A program made the translations under genes and the position numbers. The notes under the pieces are model-generated. The model saw nothing but the letters and a program-made list of their open reading frames with translations. It did not search any database and was not told where the DNA came from. Shown here piece by piece: positions 60,755 to 64,000 of a stretch of DNA of 64,000 nucleotides. Location of the stretch: the NCBI RefSeq assembly GCF_014203215.1, contig NZ_JACHIM010000002.1, positions 180,541 to 244,540 on the forward strand. The letters are read 5' to 3'. The first letter of the stretch is position 1; the number at the start of each line of letters is the position of its first letter. This DNA is from Bartonella callosciuri. GTDB taxonomy: Bacteria; Pseudomonadota; Alphaproteobacteria; Rhizobiales; Rhizobiaceae.

Positions 60755-61636
60755 TTATCGCTCAGTAGGAACAGTATTGGGTTGCGTGTGGAGTATGAAT
60801 GTTCCGCTTAAAGCATGACCTTTAAAAGAAATTGTATAAAAAATTGTGTAGTTTTCTTCATCAGGTATGAAATAAAGTGGAGCACTAAAGAGTGTATATT
60901 CTGCGTTATGACTTATTTTTTTTGCTGGTCCAATTTGCATTTCTCCTCCATCTAAAAAGAGAGAGGAAGGTATGATTTTGTTGTTATTCTGTATTTTGAT
61001 GAAGAGGGTGTTTGTTTCTTTTTTAGCACTTATTTTAAAGTCATGATGCGTTGTATCGGGTAGAGCAGCTTGGGCATCTTTTAATAAAGAATCAGGAAGA
61101 TGTTTATTGTGTGGAGCAGATGGTGAAAAATTAAAGTTAACGGTGAATGGGAGGCAGATCTCATTACATAATCCAAGAGTTAAAGTACCACTTAAATTTT
61201 TGTTTGAACCGGAAATCTTGAAGGGTAAGACTACTTTATCTTTATAGCCTAGTGACCAGTCATTTTCTGTTTCATAAAGCTGTGGTGCGGGGTAAAATAT
61301 TTCATAAGAAACCTGTTGGTTGAAGTTAAAAAATGGTGCCATACCTGAATTACCTGGATTACGCCAATAGGTTTTCCATCCTGGTTTAAGAACAATTTCA
61401 ATAATACCATCTCTTATTCTAGAAAGAGAGGGCTCGGTAATCGCTAATCTGATACGGCCACCCTCTGAGTTATACCAGGATGTTGCAAGAAGATATGCGT
61501 TTTGTTTTGTTTGGGCGCTGATAGAGGGGGCGGGTAATCCTAAAAATATGAATGTTAAGATTAAAGTAACTAAAAGTTTTTTATAAAGGGAAATGACGGT
61601 ATTTTGTAAACTTGTAAATATTTGAAGTTTTTTCAT
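60755..61636 (-). CDS. Secreted protein with DsbD N-terminal (DsbC-like) domain
   Basis: The 293-residue exported protein has a signal sequence (about residues 18-42, ending before QTKQNA). The DsbD_N fold follows, with LKPGWKTYWRNPGNSGMAPFF, WSLGYKDKVVLPFKI, LGLCNEICLPFTVNF and its CxxxxC pair. In DsbD this domain hands electrons to periplasmic thiol proteins. Here it is a stand-alone protein without the membrane and thioredoxin parts, as in rhizobia next to yqgE. Its donor and target are unknown. Confidence 0.86.
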   Translation of the reverse strand: MKKLQIFTSLQNTVISLYKKLLVTLILTFIFLGLPAPSISAQTKQNAYLLATSWYNSEGGRIRLAITEPSLSRIRDGIIEIVLKPGWKTYWRNPGNSGMAPFFNFNQQVSYEIFYPAPQLYETENDWSLGYKDKVVLPFKISGSNKNLSGTLTLGLCNEICLPFTVNFNFSPSAPHNKHLPDSLLKDAQAALPDTTHHDFKISAKKETNTLFIKIQNNNKIIPSSLFLDGGEMQIGPAKKISHNAEYTLFSAPLYFIPDEENYTIFYTISFKGHALSGTFILHTQPNTVPTER

Positions 61637-61707
61637 TGGATTTTTATTTTCCTGTTGTACTAACTAAAGTGAACTTTATCATGTAAATTATGGAGAATAA
61701 CAGATTG

Positions 61708-62292
61708 ATGAAGCAGTGTAATGGCTTTTTGAGTGGGCAGTTGCTCATAGCAATGCCAGGGATGAATGACAAACGCTTTATTCGTTCTGTTGTTTATATT
61801 TGCGCGCATTCTGATGCTGGTGCCATGGGGATTATTCTCAATCAATTGCACCATATTGATTTTCCAGAGCTTTTGCTGCATCTTGGCGTCATAAAGAGTG
61901 GTCAAAAAAAATATCTTTCTGAACCAATAAAGAAGTTTCCCGTACGCTATGGTGGACCTGTTGATCCTTCACGTGGTTTCGTGCTGCATTCTGATGATTA
62001 TACCTGTGAAGAAACTGTTTCTATTGCAGATAAGATCTGTTTTACTGCGACGATTGATATATTAAAAGCAATCAGTTGTGAACGAGGCCCACAACATGCG
62101 TTGATAGCATTAGGTTATGCTGGATGGAAAGCCGGACAGCTCGAAGCAGAAATCTCTACGAATGGTTGGCTTATTAGTTCTACATCACCTAGTTTTCTTT
62201 TTGAAAGCGATTTAAGTCGCAAATATGATGAAAGCTTGGTTCGCATGGGAATCAATCCGATCTATCTTGCTTCTGAAATGGGGCACGCGTAG
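61708..62292 (+). CDS. YqgE/AlgH family protein (UPF0301)
   Basis: The 194-residue protein has the family lead-in [55 protein letters not shown], and [18 protein letters not shown] near the end. Function is unknown; AlgH was first linked to alginate regulation. The ATG at 61708 gives the usual N-terminus, but a GGAG 12 bases upstream also allows a TTG start at 61705. It is divergent from the DsbD-N gene, a conserved neighbourhood. Confidence 0.9.
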   Translation: MKQCNGFLSGQLLIAMPGMNDKRFIRSVVYICAHSDAGAMGIILNQLHHIDFPELLLHLGVIKSGQKKYLSEPIKKFPVRYGGPVDPSRGFVLHSDDYTCEETVSIADKICFTATIDILKAISCERGPQHALIALGYAGWKAGQLEAEISTNGWLISSTSPSFLFESDLSRKYDESLVRMGINPIYLASEMGHA

Positions 62293-62349
62293 AGTTTCAA
62301 ATATTTTCCGAGTTTTTTATTTTACACAACGTCCTGTCCCTTGTTTTAC

Positions 62350-64000
62350 CTATCCGTTATGTTTTTTTGTATAAGGAAAATGATTGTGAACGAGAGTGAT
62401 TAATTCTTCGATGGCGATTGGTTTAGTGACAAGTGTACTTTGAACATATTGACAACCTTGTTGGCGTAGAAAGAGTGCTTCTTTTTCATTTTCAACGCCT
62501 TCTGCGATAATTTGCAAATTAAGGTCTGTTGCCATGTTGATGATGGATTTCAGAACAAGTTTTTTCTTGAGAGAATCGATTGAGACGAGTGAGCGATCTA
62601 ATTTAACTATGTCGAAGGGATAACGGACAAGATAGGCAAGTGATGAATAACCTGTTCCAAAATTATCAAGTGCAAGATTCATTCCGAGTGTTTTAATTTG
62701 TTCAAGAAAGTGCGCTGATTGTTCAGGATTTTTTCGTAAGACAAATTCAGATATTTCTATCATCAAGCTCCCTTTGTTGAGGGGATGGCGAAGTAGGGTA
62801 GAGCGCAACTGACTTATGAAGCGAGGATGAATCATTTCTGTGCTTGGTAAATTGATTGAAATAAAGAAAGATTTTTGAGAAAATTTTTCTTGTACATTTG
62901 TAAGATCAATAACAGCATTATCGACAATAAATTGTGCCAAATCCATAACGATTTGTTCGTTTTCTACGACCTTGATAAAATCAGAGACATTTAAGTGTCC
63001 ATAATTTGGATGATGCCATTCTACAATTGTTTCAAAACCAATAATGTGTCCATCTGATAAATTAAGAATAGGATGGTAGAGGATTTTTATTTCATTACGT
63101 TTTATAGCATAATGAATGTCTTTCCCCATTGTATTATGTTCAATGTTTAACGCGCGAAAATTGGGACGAAAAGGTTCAATATGGTTGCCACCCATTTGTT
63201 TTGCACGGATCATTGCAAGTTCGCTATCGTTTAAAATATCTTTAGCGGTCGATCTATTTTCACTCCATGTGACCAGCCCAATTGATGTTGAAAGCGTTAT
63301 TTTTTTTTCTGTAAGCGAAATAGGTGCTGAGATTGTTTTGTGCAGATGATCTGCAAATGCTGCAATTTTCTGTGGTTCAGTTTCACTGAGCAAAATGATT
63401 GCAAAACGATCGGCAGAAAGGCGTGACAGGGTATCTTGAAAATTAATAAGACGGCTCAAACGGCGTGCTATGATGAGCAGTACGGTGTCACCAACAGCTA
63501 TACCTAATTTGTGGTTAATTTGGTGGAAATTATCAAAATCAATCATAAAGACTGTTGGTCTAATTTTGATATTCGCTTTAGCTAAAGAGGTATAGTTTTG
63601 TAATCTGTCGAGGAAAATTTGTTGGTTAGGAAGTCCTGTTAAGCTGTCGTGAATTGCATCATACAATAAGCGTTCTTCGGCCTTTTTATGGTTGGTAATA
63701 TTAACGATGGTTCCAATGACACGCGTAATTTTTCCCTCTTTTTGCATAGCCGGACGTGCACGAAGAGAAAACCAATGATAATAGCCTCCACCAGAAGACA
63801 ATCGAAAAATTTGATCGATGCGTCCCTTTTTATTTTTAAGAATGATATCCAGTACGGCTTGAAAGCGCTCACGATCATCATGATGCAAGGCTGAAATCCA
63901 GTTGCGCATAGGACCATTGAGTTTATGGGTTCCAGGACCAAAAAGAGTTGTTATATCTGGCTGTATAAAAATGTGGTCACGTTCGACATTCCAGTCCCAA
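62350..64000 (-). CDS. PAS-GGDEF-EAL protein with degenerate signature motifs (5' end outside window)
   Basis: The minus-strand frame stays open to the window edge (WDWNVERDHIFIQPDITTLF), so the N-terminus is missing. A PAS domain with a PAC tail (…RVIGTIVNITNHKKAEERL) is followed by GGDEF and EAL domains. The GGDEF signature reads SADRF, so diguanylate cyclase activity is probably lost. The EAL domain reads ETI in place of EAL and DNFGTGYSSL in place of DDFGTG, missing one metal-ligand Asp, although IEISE, KLDRS and AEGVEN are kept. It may act as a c-di-GMP sensor or scaffold rather than an enzyme, which is inference. Confidence 0.88.
   Translation of the reverse strand, partial: WDWNVERDHIFIQPDITTLFGPGTHKLNGPMRNWISALHHDDRERFQAVLDIILKNKKGRIDQIFRLSSGGGYYHWFSLRARPAMQKEGKITRVIGTIVNITNHKKAEERLLYDAIHDSLTGLPNQQIFLDRLQNYTSLAKANIKIRPTVFMIDFDNFHQINHKLGIAVGDTVLLIIARRLSRLINFQDTLSRLSADRFAIILLSETEPQKIAAFADHLHKTISAPISLTEKKITLSTSIGLVTWSENRSTAKDILNDSELAMIRAKQMGGNHIEPFRPNFRALNIEHNTMGKDIHYAIKRNEIKILYHPILNLSDGHIIGFETIVEWHHPNYGHLNVSDFIKVVENEQIVMDLAQFIVDNAVIDLTNVQEKFSQKSFFISINLPSTEMIHPRFISQLRSTLLRHPLNKGSLMIEISEFVLRKNPEQSAHFLEQIKTLGMNLALDNFGTGYSSLAYLVRYPFDIVKLDRSLVSIDSLKKKLVLKSIINMATDLNLQIIAEGVENEKEALFLRQQGCQYVQSTLVTKPIAIEELITLVHNHFPYTKKHNG

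Noticed and set aside
1-64000. tRNA genes, CRISPR arrays, prophage, insertion sequences or defence islands
   Set aside because: Scanning found no T-loop-type motifs, regularly spaced repeats, transposase or integrase motifs. The genes are core housekeeping.

Overview
The window looks like core chromosome of a Bartonella-type alphaproteobacterium (Hyphomicrobiales/Rhizobiales lineage). The DNA is AT-rich, and gene order follows rhizobial clusters: atpI-B-E-b'-b, glyQ-glyS, fabI/aroC/ribB/xseB/dxs/tlyA, and ispH-thrB-rnhA. There is an IalB-type invasion protein gene. Long non-coding gaps and several broken genes point to a reduced, host-adapted genome. The genus call is inference from this pattern. 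I saw no tRNA, rRNA, CRISPR array, prophage, insertion sequence or antiphage system.

Layout. 1-4.5 kb: a twice-broken edd, folD, and a heavily decayed AsmA-family gene. 4.6-12.2 kb: a small membrane protein, rsmE, gshA, a 1.45-kb gene-free stretch, a TcyP-type cystine transporter, a BioC-like methyltransferase, comF and grxC. 12.2-24 kb: ubiG, lysC, nhaA, an unknown 563-residue envelope protein, an SLC13 transporter, a YfgM-like TPR protein and der. 24.3-27 kb: the ATP synthase Fo operon. 27.2-33.8 kb: glyS/glyQ, a TPR protein and a polyprenyl diphosphate synthase. 34-41 kb: a TrmN6-like methyltransferase, an S49 peptidase, ispE, rnhB, tsaC/Sua5, an FAD oxidase and a DUF6101 protein, with two tiny membrane-protein genes. 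41.8-45.4 kb: purD, ubiA, pdxH. 45.7-54.3 kb: a DnaJ-like protein, fabI, aroC, ribB, xseB, dxs, a broken tlyA and a TrmA/RlmD-type methyltransferase. 54.6-64 kb: tldD, IalB-like, ctaB, ispH, thrB, rnhA, a DsbD-N-domain protein, YqgE/AlgH, and a GGDEF/EAL protein that runs off the window.

Functional links. Isoprenoid and quinone genes are well represented: dxs, ispE and ispH (MEP pathway), the ispB-type prenyl synthase, ubiA and ubiG (ubiquinone), and ctaB (heme O). Envelope and stress functions include two AsmA-like products, one of them dead, plus TPR proteins, the S49 protease and IalB-like.

Most notable observation. Three minus-strand genes (glyS, purD, pdxH) each have a decayed partial copy of themselves, in the same orientation, in the gap just beyond their 3' end (about 27.3, 41.4 and 44.3 kb). 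No intact undescribed multi-gene system was found. The rest of the interest lies in decay: edd, asmA-like, tlyA, an apparently excised cox cluster around ctaB, and enzyme domains that lack key residues (the RibB C-terminal domain and the GGDEF/EAL protein).
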